A stretch of 64,000 bases of DNA from Plotosus lineatus (taxonomy: Eukaryota; Chordata; Actinopteri; Siluriformes; Plotosidae): contig CM045729.1 in NCBI GenBank assembly GCA_024760905.1, positions 49,556,080-49,620,079 of the forward strand. Direction: 5' to 3'. Each line of letters opens with the position of its first letter. Within the stretch, counting starts at the first letter, position 1. This document shows positions 22,425 through 34,148 of the stretch, piece after piece. The notes under the pieces are model-generated. The model ran no database searches. It had not been told where the DNA came from and worked only from the letters and a program-made list of their open reading frames with translations. A program made the position numbers and the translations under genes.

Positions 22425-22720
22425 ATCACGACATAACTGCCATGTGATTCAAATTTAGCCAGTGGCTGAGAGCTTTTGTTTCTCCCTCTTGCTGATTGGT
22501 TGCAGATGATGTGTACACCTCTTTTTTTTTTCCTCCCTAGCACACGTCATCAACGTGATAGCTTGAATTGTTAATTCAGGGTTTTTTGTGTGTGCATTTT
22601 AATGATTATTTAAGCCCTATGATGTCACTCAAATGCCCTGCATCTTCTCTAGCTTCTGGTAAGGAGCTTTCATTGAAGTGTCATGTCTTAGGTGACGGCA
22701 GATTGTTTATTTTACTGAAA
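22425..22720. mobile_element. Fragment of the Tigger-like family seen at 43.7, 52.3 and 55.1 kb
   Basis: Diverged sequence with ATTCAAATTTAGCCAGTGGC, CTGATTGGTTGCAGATGATG and CACACGTCATCAACGTGATA, then CCCTATGATGTCACTCAAATG. The same order is seen in the copy at 52268-52841. The ends are lost. Confidence 0.6.
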
Positions 22721-23149
22721 AGGCCTTCTCCCTGACACGGGCCCGGTATTGGGTTGGATTTTTCCGGACCTTCCACAAAAAATGCCGGTGGGCTGGCACT
22801 AATTTCATGCCATTTTTATATACATGTTCAGCAAAGTTACTCAGTTACCAGTTGTCAACCACAACAACCAGTCTGTAGCCAGGAGTTTGACTGTTACTAT
22901 TTTTTACTGTTTGGCTGGAAAAGCTGTTTTTTCTTTCACTCTTGAACACAGGCTATTGCTACTAGTGTTTCCAGCTCTGTTCTTCTGTTCAGTAATGTTG
23001 CATGACCAGAAGTTTGGCTGGCTTCTTGTGGGTTAACACCAGCTCAGGCTCCTTCACCAACATTTCATGTCCCAAGTGTCCGAGTCAGTAGACAACAGAG
23101 CCCATGACTTCGGCTGCCACCCAACTCACAATGCACTCAACCCATATAG
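22721..23149. other. Unrecognised intergenic sequence
   Basis: No gene or clear repeat found. Confidence 0.4.
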
Positions 23150-23480
23150 CCCCTCGCACAGGGGGTGGGTCTCCTTTTCGGGCTGGGCCTGGCCTGTTCC
23201 ATGGGAAGAAGCCCGACCACCAGGATCTCTCCTTCAAACCCCACCCCCAGGCCTGACTCCGGGGGGGACCCCGGTGACCAACATTTGGGCAAGGGACCTT
23301 ATATGTTTCTCCATACTGGGGTCTTTTGAAACGCACTTCGTCAGGACCTTCACCTAGGCCTTGTTTGCCTTGGGGGACTCTATCAGGGGGCATAATGCCA
23401 CTAACAACATAGCTCCTAAATCATTAGGACATGCAAACCCCTCCACCACGATAAGGTGGTGATTCAAGGAGGGAAGCACG
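23150..23480 (+). mobile_element. LINE fragment, non-coding segment
   Basis: GC-rich sequence with CATGGGAAGAAGCCCGACCA and the CCACCACGATAAGGTGGTGA motif. I associate this with the region upstream of the RT ORF in a common fish L2/Rex1-like LINE. No coding frame survives. Confidence 0.5.
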
Positions 23481-24104
23481 ATCCTTGAATTTTTTTTTCA
23501 CTTGTTGGGATTATGCATGTGATAATTTGCCAAGCGCAGATCAACATATCTTTTCACTGCCTTTCACTGGATCAACAAAACAAAAAAATAATAGGTCTTG
23601 TAGAAGCTGAAAAAGAGGCAAAAAGCTTTGGGATGCATTAGGATTGTGTATTATTTGTTCTTAAAATATTGATAAATTTGATTCCACATAAGTCTGATGT
23701 CTACACACATCATTCATTAATCTTCTGCATTATCCCAGTTTAGCCACATTCATTAGTCATTCCGATTCTTAATGTGGTCGAGTCATACCTCAGAACTAAA
23801 CTTAATAAATCACAAATGGGACCTACTGTTATTTTGCTGTTGACTGAAGACCTTCGAGTTCAAAAAAGATGAGAATAAATCAAAATGCCTTGTATCATAG
23901 CTTGGTTTATTTGAAACCACCCATCATCTTATTAGTGATCTAAAATATTGGAGCATGTGAATGATGGGACACTTGTTCCCCAGATGTGCCCTTTAGCTTT
24001 AATTGATTGAAATGTTTCACAGTGCTGTAGTCCAACTTTTGGTTTGACTCCTGGGTTTTGTCTATGAAGACTGCAATTGTCGTTAAAATACTGTGTATTT
24101 TATG
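23481..24104. other. Unrecognised intergenic sequence
   Basis: A+T-rich, no gene or recognised repeat. Confidence 0.4.
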
Positions 24105-24106
24105 TA

Positions 24107-25066
24107 CAGTGGTACCTCGGTTCTCGAATGCTTTGGAGGTTGAACAAATCGTAATTTGAACAAAAAATCCGGGATTTTTTTTGTCTTGGAAGTCAAACAA
24201 AATTCGAATGTTGAACTCGAAAAATGCGCGAGAAAAAAAGAGACCGAGAGTGAGGAAAAGTGCTCGACTTCCGGAAATTGGTGTCTTTTGACTCAACTTG
24301 ACCACTGTGTGCGTGTGGATGTGCTTGCTCCTGTTCTACAAAGTACAGTATACTGTGTTTTTTGTTTACTCGATTAGATTATCTAATAAACATGTCTCCA
24401 AAGAAAGCTACTGAGAAAAGGTCAGTTGTGCAGAAAACTGTTGCATTTAAGAAACAACTGATAGCTAAGCATGAATCAGGCGTGCGTGTTACTGATCTTG
24501 CTAAGGAATATGGCATAGCTAAATCAAGGATATGCACGATCCTGAAGAACAGTATTAAAGCCAGTGATGTGGCAAAAGGCTCGACGGTTATCAGGAAACA
24601 AAGACAGCAAGTGCTGGAGGAGGTGGAAAAATTATTGTTCCTATACATAAACGAGCAGTAGTTAGCAGGAGATAGTGTTAGCGAGGATGTGATCTGCTAC
24701 AAAGCTCGTGAAATCTACGATGATTTCGTGAAAAAAGTCCCTAGCTCGAATCCTGAAGAGTTCCACTTTAAAGCAAATCGAGGCTGGTTCGAAAATAAAC
24801 AAAAAACAAACAAAAAAAAGATACAAAATATATTAATCTATTAAGAATTTTGTGTGTTTGTCCTATTTTTTCACATTTAATATACTATTTGATATATAAA
24901 CAACATTATGAAATAACATGTTTAAAAAAGGTAGTTTTCTAGCGTCTTGGAACAGATTAAAATGTTTACATTATTTGTAATGCGAAAAGCAGATTTGGAA
25001 TTCAAACAAATTGGAATTCGAACAGCCTTCTGGAACAGATTAAGTTCGAGAACCAAGGTACCACTG
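24107..25066 (+). mobile_element. Tigger element with a truncated transposase
   Basis: The ends CAGTGGTACCTCGGTTCTCG and the inverse of CAGTGGTACCTTGGTTCTCG are flanked by TA at 24105-24106 and 25067-25068. The inner terminal sequences (GTTGAACAAATCG, TTCGAACAGCC) also resemble those of the MITE at 1140-2043. The element keeps only the DNA-binding half of a transposase, so it is an internal deletion derivative. Confidence 0.85.
24392..24661 (+). pseudogene. Tigger/CENP-B-type transposase, DNA-binding domain only
   Basis: The ATG at 24392 starts MSPKKATEKRSVV, then VAFKKQLIAKHESGVRVTDL and AKEYGIAKSRICTILKN. This is the first helix-turn-helix of CENP-B/Tigger proteins. A TAG at 24659-24661 stops the frame after 89 codons. 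The same frame continues past the stop with SEDVICYKAREIYDDF and NRGWFENK, the start of the second (Tc5-type) DNA-binding domain. The DDE catalytic core is absent. In the family this part binds the terminal repeats. It is a fossil, though the short ORF is open. Confidence 0.8.
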
Positions 25067-25089
25067 TATTTGAATTTTGAATGCCAGTC

Positions 25090-28000
25090 TTTTTAATTAA
25101 ATATATGATGATGTTCGTTCTTTGCTGGCAAAGACAACCAAGACTAAAGTCACTAAGGGTTGTGAGTACGAAGATGGCTAAAAAGTCTAATCCTCGCTCG
25201 AAACTCTGTTGCAGTGGGGGCATGGGATGGCACTGGGCGAACCAGGTTGAGATCTGACGCTGGCTCTGCTCTTTCACTGCTGGTGTTTCTGCTGCTGCTG
25301 CTCGATCCGGGTTTCCTTGAATGCAGACACACCACAAGAGGTGCGCCAGGCAGTACAGTCAAGTGCAACTGACTCCCAGGAGTCAGGGCTGATATTGCAC
25401 GACTTCAGGATGGTTTTCACGGTGTCCTTGAAGCGTTTCTTCGGTGCGCCCAGTGAATGTTCGCCCTCACACAGCTAACCATGGAGCAGACGTTTAGGAA
25501 GGTAATCATCCTCCATACGGCACACATGTCTAGCCCATCTCAGTTGGGCCTGCTTCAGCATGGCGTGAGCACTCTCCATGTCAGCCCTCTGAAGGACTTC
25601 ACTGTCAGGTCTTTGTCCCGCCATTTGATGTGTAGCAGCTTCCTCAGACTTCGCATGTGGAATGAGTTCAGCAGTTTGGCGTGACGACGGTATACCGTCC
25701 AGGTCTTGCATGCATATAGCAGAGAAGGTAAGATTACTGCTCAATACACTTTCAGCTTCATCCACAAACTGATGCCTCTCCTGTCCCACACATTGTGCTG
25801 TAGCTTGCCGAAGGCAGCAGTTGCTCTAGCCAACCTGTAGGAGACCTCCTCATCGACGTTGGTGGAGCGCGACAAGGTGCTACCAAGGTAGACGAACTTG
25901 TCCTCTGCCATGAGCTTCTGGCCGTTGACTCTTCTAGTGGGTGCTGTGTACTGCTCTGCGGGGCCTTGCTGGTGCATAACCTTGGCCTTTGTAATTATTG
26001 TAAGACCGAAGTCATCACAGGCCTTGGAGAATAAATCCATGCTTTCCTGCATATCAGACTGAGTACCAACATTCAATGCACAGTCATCAGCAAAGAGAAA
26101 GTCACGGGCTGTGTCTTCCTGGACTTTGGTTTTAGCCTGCAGTCTTTGTAAGTTGAATAGCTTGACATCCGTGCGGTATCTGAAGCAGACTCCAATGTCA
26201 CTGTCTCGAAAAGCATCAGATAACAAGAACATCATGCTGAAGAGGGTTTGGGCGAGCACCCAGCCCTGCTTGATGCCGTTCGTCACAGGGAACGGTTGGG
26301 AGTATTCCCCATCGTCCAGCACACTAGCCTGCATGCCGTTGTGGAACTGTCTGACCAGCGATATGAGCTTGTCAGGGCACCCGTGCTTGGCCATGATCTT
26401 CCAGAGCTCCTCCCTGCAGACCATGCCGAATGCTTTCGTCAGATCCACGAAGGTGGTGTAAAGGCTGACGTTCTGTTCGCGACATTTTCTCCTGCAATTG
26501 GCGCGCAGCAAAAATCATGTCGTCCGTACTGTGGCCTTTCCTAAAGCCACACTGGTTCTCCTGTAGCAAGTTCTCAAGATGCTGATTCAGACGGTTTAAC
26601 AGGATTCTGGCTAAGAACTTCCCAGCAATGGAGAGTAACGAGATGCCGCTGTGGTTGTCGCAGGCCTGTTGGTTCCCCTTTTGCTTGTACAGATGGACGA
26701 TGGAGGTGTCTTTGAACTCCTGAGGAAGTTTCTCCTGGCGCCACATGGACTGGAACAGCTCAGTGAACTTCATACGTAGTTGTGGTCCGCCAGATGCATA
26801 GATCTTGGCAGGAATTGCACCAGGTGCCTTGCTGCTGGAGAGCAGCTTCACAGCCTTCTCCATTTCAGCTTCAACTGGGGAATCGGTAAGGATGTGATCA
26901 ACGGGTACTTGTGGCAGACGCGCAATCATTTTGTTGTTGATGGATGAAGAAGGATTTAGCACACCGTCAAAGTGTCCGGCTCACCGTTCAAGAATCTTCT
27001 CCATGTCAGTGATCAGACTGTTCCCATCAGTACGAAAGAGCAGGGTTGATCCTGACTGGGTCCGTAAACAACCTTGAGTGCACTGTGAAAGTTCTTGGAG
27101 TCATTCCGATCGGCGAATGACTGGATCTCATCGGCCTTCATGCTCAGCCACGAGTCCTGCATAAGGCATAGCTTGTGTTGAACTGTTCTTTTGCAGCTAG
27201 CGAAGGCAGCTTTCTTTGAGGCTGAAGAGGGATCACTGAGGAGTGCTTTGTGAAGGTGGTGTTTCTCCTCCAGCAGTGCACTGATGTGGTCATAATTGTC
27301 ATCAAACCAGTCCTGGTGTTTTCATGTGGTTAGGCCAAATAGTGCCGAAGCAGCATTGTAGACACTGTTTCGGAAGCGCGCTCTGTTCGACTCCACATCA
27401 TCAAAGTCAAGATTAAGGGGTTCCAGTGAGCTGTCTATTTCCTCCACCATGGACTGTTTCACATGTGGACGCTTTAGTTTGGAGACGTTCAGATGTCTTG
27501 GTGCTTTCTTTCCCTGCGGCCTTCTTTGGGGCTAGATCCTGATGCTGAGCTTGGAAATCAGCAGGCTGTCCAACTCTCTGCACCTCACATGGCCTTAGTG
27601 ATTCTGACGTCCTGTCTAGCCCTTCGCCTAACGATGACATAGTCCAGAAGATGCCAATGCTTGGAGCGAGGATTCATCCATGACATCTTGTTACAGTTGG
27701 GGAGACGAAAGACGGAGTTCGTGATGAGAAACCTGTGTGCAGTGCAGGTCTCCAGAAGCAAGAGGCCATTGCTGTTGCAGCTATCTATACCGTTGGTACC
27801 CAGGATTCCTTCCCAAGTAGCGTGGTCAGCACCAACTCTGGTGTTGAAATCACCAAGAATAATGAGTTTATCTGCCGAAGGCACTGCAGAGATGGCTGCA
27901 ATGAGGATCCTCATTTCTCCTTGATCTCATGGGAGGGGGGGGGGGTCGTGGATTCCTAAAGAGGGCTGCTCTGTCACTCAGGCGGCTGCTCATTGTTGGA

Positions 28001-28590
28001 AAGCGGCCCTATGACCTTAGTTGCCTGCGTGTAGATTTGTGACTATGCCAGCGTATCCACACCTGTCACTTCACCACGCCTCCATCCGAGTGGACTTGAA
28101 GATGATGAAAGATGACATGATGAAGTGAAAATGGATGAAGTCATGACTTGCGCATGAAATGGATTTGAGTGAGGGAGAGTTGCGCAGGTCTTCAGCCTCA
28201 TTCTCTCATCCCTTCCTATCTGGACCCAGTGGCAGGACAAAGTCAAGACGACTAGAGATAGGACGGGATGCAGTGGATGGCCAGCAGTGGTGTCCTAAGT
28301 GTCGTACCATTCCCTGTTCGCACTCCACGACGCTTTGCTGTGTCTGCCTTCCTGCCCATTGAACCATTCTGGTTTGTTTCCTCTGTGCAGTCCGCCGGAT
28401 CCAGTCTTCACATGCACAGGTAGACACCAAAGGTTTGAGACTAGTCAGCAACCCTCCCCAGGTTTAGCCGGCTAGTGGAAGCCGTTGCCCAGGTTGTGGC
28501 CATTGTTGCATACAAACAACTGCGGGGAGCCACTGGTGAGAGTTGAGTGCCAGGTGGAGACTAAAGTGGACAAGCTACTCCAAGGAGCAC
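25090..28590 (-). mobile_element. Second LINE family, endonuclease plus RT, decayed
   Basis: Read on the minus strand, the endonuclease remnant lies at 27585-27914 (KLIILGDFNTRVGAD, LLDYVIVRRRARQDVR). RT pieces lie at 26372-26962 (SSKAPGAIPAKIYASG, FKDTSIVHLYKQKGN, NQCGFRKGHSTDDMIF) and 25741-26511 (TTFVDLTKAFGMV, VTNGIKQGWVLAQTLFSMMF, the catalytic FLFADDCAL, FVYLGSTLS). A C-terminal piece is at 25475-25789 (AQLRWARHVCRMEDDYLPK). Several stops and frameshifts break it. The 28.0-28.6 kb part is probably its 5' UTR. It is an APE-type non-LTR element clearly different from LINE copies A-D; clade not decided. Confidence 0.78.
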
Positions 28591-29560
28591 CACATGCCTG
28601 CCCCCCCAACAAATTTACTACTCCTCCCTGACACCCCAGACACCCCAATTAAATATATACAACCCGATAAGTTGCAGTGTAGGAACTTTCAAACATTATT
28701 ACAGTTATTATTTTGTAATTTCATCAGGGAAATTGCAGTGCTGAAAAGTGCAAGCATTTTTAATGCTGAGGGATTTTTCTTTATTCCAATTTGTAGCCAT
28801 TTGCAATCCAGAAAAATTCAAGCAGTGTACTTTGATACTTTTATGAAATTTACATAATTTATCATGGTATTTTGCACTACAGTATCTCTGCCACTGTTAG
28901 TTCTATAAGTGAGTGAATTATAATACTTATAGGTATACTATTTACCTCAGCATTTTTTCACCATCATAACAATGACCTTATGGTTTATCAATCCATTTTC
29001 TGTCCCACTTAATGCTATTACGAAGACTGGGATCACAGCTGACTTGGGGCAAAGGCGGCATACACCCTGAACAGCAAGCTCGTCCTTTGCTTCAACACAC
29101 ACAAGCATCCATACACCTAGGGCAGTACTCAATTATTTTCTGTCACCCCCCCCCCCAAGGAAAAGGAAAGCATTTTGCCCCCCCCCCCCCCCCATATAAA
29201 TATTATTTGTCTAAAAATTGTTATAAGTAATTCTCTGTATACACTGTATCCTTATTAACATAATAAATCCTTATTATCATTATGGAATACAAAAAAATGA
29301 AGAAATATAGATCAAGTTCCAACAAAGAATAACTTTATTAACGTTTTTTTAGTACTGTATTTAAAGAACAAGATTTAAAGTGCACCAATTTGTCTGAAGG
29401 AAAAAAGTATCCTTATTTAAACTGTCAACATTTTTTTGACCAACAATTTGAACCATTTTATACTGAAAAATAAAATTAAGTAAAATCAATAAATAATAAT
29501 AAATGCAAATTGATCAGCAATATTAACTCAAGAGCACAATATATAAAACACATCATTATC
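28591..29560. other. Intergenic, low-complexity stretches
   Basis: No gene seen. Poly-C runs at about 29144-29155 and 29177-29193. A piece of the dispersed non-coding repeat lies at about 28990-29125. The rest is A+T-rich. Confidence 0.45.
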
Positions 29561-29561
29561 A

Positions 29562-30020
29562 TCATCTTCCGCTAAGTCCAGAGCCGGGTCGTGGGGGCAA
29601 CAGCCTAAGCAAAGAGCTCCAGACATCCCTCTCCCCAGCCACTTCCTCCAGCTCTCCCGGGGGGACACCGAGGCAGTTCCAGACAAGCCGAGAGACATAG
29701 TCCCTCCAGCGTGTTCTAGGTCGACCCCGGGGTCTCTTCCCGGTTGGACATGCCCGAAACACCACACCAGGGAGGCGTCCGGGAGGCATTCTGACTAGAT
29801 GCCTGAGCCACCTCAAATGGCCCCTCTCAATGCGGAGGAGCAGCGGATCTATTCCGAGCTCTCCCAGGATGGTAGAGCTTCTCACCTTATCTCTAAGGGA
29901 GAACCCCGTCACCTGACGAAGGAAGCTCATTTCAGCCGCTTGTATTCTTGATCTTGTTCTTTCGGTCACTACCCAAAGCTCGTGACCATAGGTGAGGGTC
30001 GGAATGTAGATCAACTGTTA
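29562..30020 (-). mobile_element. LINE RT C-terminal fragment (L2/Rex1-like)
   Basis: The open minus-strand frame reads PTLTYGHELWVVTERTRSRI, AAEMSFLRQVTGFSLRDKVR, then RGHLRWLRHLVRMPPGRLPG, RGRPRTRWRDYVS and RLLPPRPG. This is the C-terminus of a widespread fish LINE, followed on the minus strand by a short GATGATGATAATGATG tail. It is a 5'-truncated copy, as expected for target-primed reverse transcription. Confidence 0.8.
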
Positions 30021-30961
30021 AATTGAGAGCTTCACCTCTTTAAGTGACGCCTGAATTTATTGGGGTTCATACTGTCTGCTGCCAATGTTTTCAGACACAG
30101 TAAACACAACGGTCTTTCCTCATTTCTCACCGCAGCACAGTGAAGCCGAGTGCTACATCTGCTTCAACATACCTCCTCCACTTAACTTTCTGGAGACTCG
30201 TTTCTCTCACCATCTCCGTCTCTCGCCGCCTCTCTTCCGTCCCTGTTAAAAATTTCCATGGTGGGTTTATTAACTTCATTTCTTATTTTACCTCTGGGTA
30301 CACTGACAGTGAGGAAGCCACTGCCACCTGCTGTAGTGGATGTAGAATTACACTTTATCCTAATACAGTAAGGCAAAAAAAAAGCATGTTCCCTGGGGTC
30401 ACCCACCCCCACCCAGGGGGGCGCACCCTACTATTTGAGAGCCACTGACCTAGGGGCAATCTGAAACAGCCAGTTAGCTTAATGTGCTTGCCTTTGGACA
30501 TTGAGAGGAAACAAGAGCAGGTGAACCCATGCAAGCAAAGGTAGAACATGCAAACCCTAAATAGGGATGTCTTCACTGAGAACATTAACCCATCACATTA
30601 ACCATAAACCATCTTTGTTAAAATATTTGCCATTTGGGTTACTATGTTTTTCTGTGTTGTGCTGTTTCCTGGTCCTAAATCAGCTGAGCTGTAACTAAAG
30701 ACTATACTATTGATGTACATTACTGGTTATCATGTTATCAAATGTGCAAAGGTGGCCCCTAATTGTATGGCTGAAAGTAAACAGTGGATTAAATAACCAA
30801 ACATCGCCAACACCTGAAATGAAAATTGGACCCTTGGGATTTTTTTCTGCAGTGGTAGGCTTAATTTAATATAATGTGAAGGACAAATGTTTATACATAA
30901 TTAACTTGAGCTGAAATCTTTTAAACTCACTTTTTCAGTTTTTTGTTGTTTTAAATGGTGT
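30021..30961. other. Intergenic, no gene
   Basis: A fragment of the dispersed non-coding repeat lies at about 30430-30600. Otherwise nothing recognised. Confidence 0.4.
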
Positions 30962-30977
30962 ATCTAGAAATAAGGTC

Positions 30978-31240
30978 TGTCCGTCTGTCTTCCTTTCGGC
31001 TTTTCCCTTTTACTCGGAAGTCGCCACAGCGAATCATCTGATTCGCACGTTTGATTTGGCAGAGGTTTTTACGTCGGATGCCCTTCCTGTCACAACCCTT
31101 TTTAGCAAGGGACAGAAACACGCTGACGACTTTGCAGCTACTCTTTACGAAAGTCAGCAATGGTTCTTTTACATGCCTCTCACCATAGACAGTGAGAGAC
31201 ATGGCCCGCCTTTGATAACCCAGTTAGCTGCACTGGGGGG
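30978..31240 (-). mobile_element. SINE copy 2, 5'-truncated, 16-bp target duplication
   Basis: On the minus strand it runs from the SINE middle (GCAGCTAACTGGGTTATCAA) through the LINE 5'-like stretch and the LINE 3' end to a short GACAGACGGACA tail. The tRNA head is missing. ATCTAGAAATAAGGTC occurs at 30962-30977 and again at 31241-31256, a perfect 16-bp duplication that fixes both ends. Confidence 0.92.
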
Positions 31241-31376
31241 ATCTAGAAATAAGGTCAGGGTTTTAAAAATACTGCAGTGTAATTATTTATATATAGTATA
31301 CTGTATAATTAGTATATCAATTTAAAATTTGAGAGCTGTTGCACACCTCCTAATGCACATCTGTTGCACACCTGCC

Positions 31377-33858
31377 TAATGCAGCCGGGGGGGGGGGGGG
31401 GGGCACAAACCAGTGTCTCTCCCTCACGCCGGTCCCAAGCCTGGATAAATGCAGAGGGTTGCGTCAGGAAGGGTATCCGGCGTAAAACAAATGCCAAATA
31501 AAATATGCGACTCACAAGAAAGAATGACATACCGGATCGGTCGAGGCCCGGGTTAACAACGACCGCCATCAGTGCCGTCAACCAACAGGATGCTGATGGA
31601 AATTGGACTACTGTTGGTCAAAGAAGGAGAGGCGGGAGGCGTGTCCGTTGCCAGAGAGAGAAGAGGAAAGGCATGAGTCTAGGACTGAAAGTAGGGACTT
31701 TGAATGTTGGAACTATGGTAGGAAAAGGTACAGAGCTGGCTGACATGATGCAGAGGAGGAAGGTGGACATACTGTGTGTCCAGGAGACCAGGTGGAAAGG
31801 TCGCAAGGCTAGAAGCTTAGGAACAGGGTTTAAGCTGTTTTTTCATGGTGTGGATGGGAAGAGAAATGGAGTAGGAGTCATCTTGAAGGAGGAGTTTGTC
31901 AGGAATGTTCTAGAAGTGCAAAGAGTGTCAGACAGAGTGATGAGTCTCAAGTTAGAAATTGAAGGTGTGATGTTCAATGTGGTTAGCCCTTGTGCCCCAC
32001 AGACAGGATGTGAGCGAGAAGAGAAGGAGAGATTCTGGAGTGAGTTAGATGAAGTGATGCAGAGTACCCCCAGAGGTGAAAGAGTGGTCATTGGGGCAGA
32101 CTTCAATGGACATGTTGGTGCAGGAAACAGAGGGGACGAGGAAGTGATGGGTAGGTTTGGTATCCAGGACAGGAACGCAGGACAGGTGTTGGTAGATTTT
32201 GCAAAAAGGATGGAAATGGCTGTGGTGAATACTTTCTTCCAGAAGAGACAGGAGCATAGAAGTGACTTATTAAAGTGGAGGTAGGAGCACACAGGTAGAC
32301 TACATCTTGTGCAGGCGATGTAATTTAAAAGAAGTCAGTGACTGCGTAAGGCAAAGGTAGCAGTGTCAAAGGCCAAACAGAGCGCGTATGATGACTTGTA
32401 TGCTCGGTTGGAAAGTAAAGAGGGAGAAAATGATTTATACAGGTTGGCACAGCAGAGAAATAGAGATGGGGAGGACGTGCAGCAAGTTAGATTGATAAAG
32501 GACAGAGAGGGAAATGTATTGACTGATGACAGAAATGTACTGGGAAGATGGAAAGAGTACTTTGAAGAGCTGATGAATGAGGAAAATGAGAGAGAAAAAA
32601 GAGTAGAAGAGGTGACTGTTGAGGACCAGGAAGTAGCAAAGATTAGTCAGGGTGAAGTGAGGAGGGCATTGAAGAGGATGAAGAATGGAAAGGCAGTTGG
32701 TCCTGATGACATACCGGTGGAGGTATGGAAGTGTCTAGGAGAGGTAGCAGTAGATTTTCTGACAAGAACATTCAACAAGGTATTAGAGAGTGCTCATTTT
32801 TAAGAACAAGGGAGACGTGCAGAGTTGTGGCAACTACAGAGGGATAAAGTTGATGAGCCATACGATGAAGTTATGGGAAAGAATAGTGGAAGCTAGACTA
32901 AAGGCAGAGGTCAGCATTTGTGAACAACAGTTTGGTTTCATGCCAAGACAGAGCACCACAGATGCAGTGTTTGCCTTGAGGATGTTAATAGAGAAGTACA
33001 GAGAAGGTCAGACGGAGCTGCATTGTGCCTTTGTGGATCTGGAGAAAGCATATGACAGGGTGCCGAGAGAAGAACTGTGGTATTGCATGAGGAAGTCTGG
33101 AGTGGCAGAGAAGTATGAGTGTGCAGGAAAATCTAGAGAGGTGGAGGTATGGCCTGGAAAGGAGGGGAATGAAGATTAGCCTCAGTAAGACAGAACACAT
33201 GTGCATGAATGACAAGGACCCAAGAGGAACGGTGAGGTTACAGGGAGCAGAGTTAAGAAAGGTGGAGGATTTTAAGTACTTAGGCTCAACAATCCAGAGC
33301 AATGGAGAGTGTGGAGAAGAGGTGAAGAAGCGTGTGCAGGCAGGTTGGAATGGTTGGAGAAAAGTGTCCGGTGTGATGTGTGATAGGAAGGTATCGGCAA
33401 GAATGAAAGGAAAAGTGTACAAGACGGTGTTGAGGCCAACGATGTTGTATGGTTTAGAAACAGTGGCCCTGGGGAAAAGACAGGAGGCAGAGCTGGCGGT
33501 AGCAGAGATGAAAATGTTGAGGTTCTCTTTGGGAGTAACGAGGATGGATAGGATCAGGAATGAGCACATCAGAGGGACAGCACATGTAAGACGTTTTGGA
33601 GACAAAGTCAGAGAGGCTAGATTGAGATGGTTTGGACATGTACAGAGGAGGGATAGTGAGTATATTGGTAATAGGATGCTGAGGCTGGAACTACCAGGCA
33701 GAAGGCCTAGAGGAAGACCAAAGAGACGATTCATGGATGTGGTGAAGGAGGACATGAAGGTCGTTGGTGTAAGAGAAGAAGATGCAAAGGATAGGGTGAG
33801 ATGGAGGCAGATGATTCGCTGTGGCGACCCCTGAAGGGAAAAGCCGAAAGGAAAAGAA
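31377..33858 (+). mobile_element. RTE-type LINE copy B, internally deleted
   Basis: It starts at TAATGCAGCC and a poly-G run (31388-31403). The endonuclease frame 31505-32284 is nearly open (VGTLNVGTM, CVQETRWKG, GADFNGHVG). Compared with copies A and D it has three gaps: about 32345 (between endonuclease and RT), about 32792 (within the RT fingers) and about 33114. The last gap removes the catalytic FADD segment. The C-terminal frame 33115-33834 is open (FKYLGSTIQSNGECG, RWFGHVQRR, GRPKRRFMDVV). GTTGCACACCTSC flanks it at 31363-31375 and 33859-33871 with one mismatch, a target duplication. It cannot make an active RT. Confidence 0.88.
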
Positions 33859-33877
33859 GTTGCACACCTCCAAAGTG

Positions 33878-33912
33878 TGTGTGTGTGTGTGAGTGTGTGT
33901 GTGTGTGTGAGT

Positions 33913-33956
<44 letters not shown>
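33878..33956. repeat. (GT)n microsatellite
   Basis: GT run with a few GA interruptions after LINE copy B. Confidence 0.95.
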
Positions 33957-33957
<1 letters not shown>

Positions 33958-34014
33958 CACGCATGTGCTCATACATTTCAGAAAGCCAGGTGACAAGACT
34001 TGATTGCCTTGTGG

Positions 34015-34148
34015 GGAAGGCAGGAGCAGAAACAAGCTGGCGGCTATGCAGCTGCTCTTTTTGAAAGTCAGCAATGGTTCATTTACATGCCTCACACCAT
34101 AGACAGAGATATGGCCGGCCTTTGATAACCCAGTTAGCTGCACTGGGG
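34015..34148 (-). mobile_element. SINE fragment (copy 3)
   Basis: Only the unique middle of the SINE is present (AAAGTCAGCAATGGTTC, CCTTTGATAACCCAGTTAGC); both ends are missing. Confidence 0.75.

Noticed and set aside
24392..24661. Tigger ORF as a domesticated CENP-B-like gene
   Set aside because: It lies between intact TIRs with TA duplications and stops before the second DNA-binding domain; a decayed transposon is simpler.
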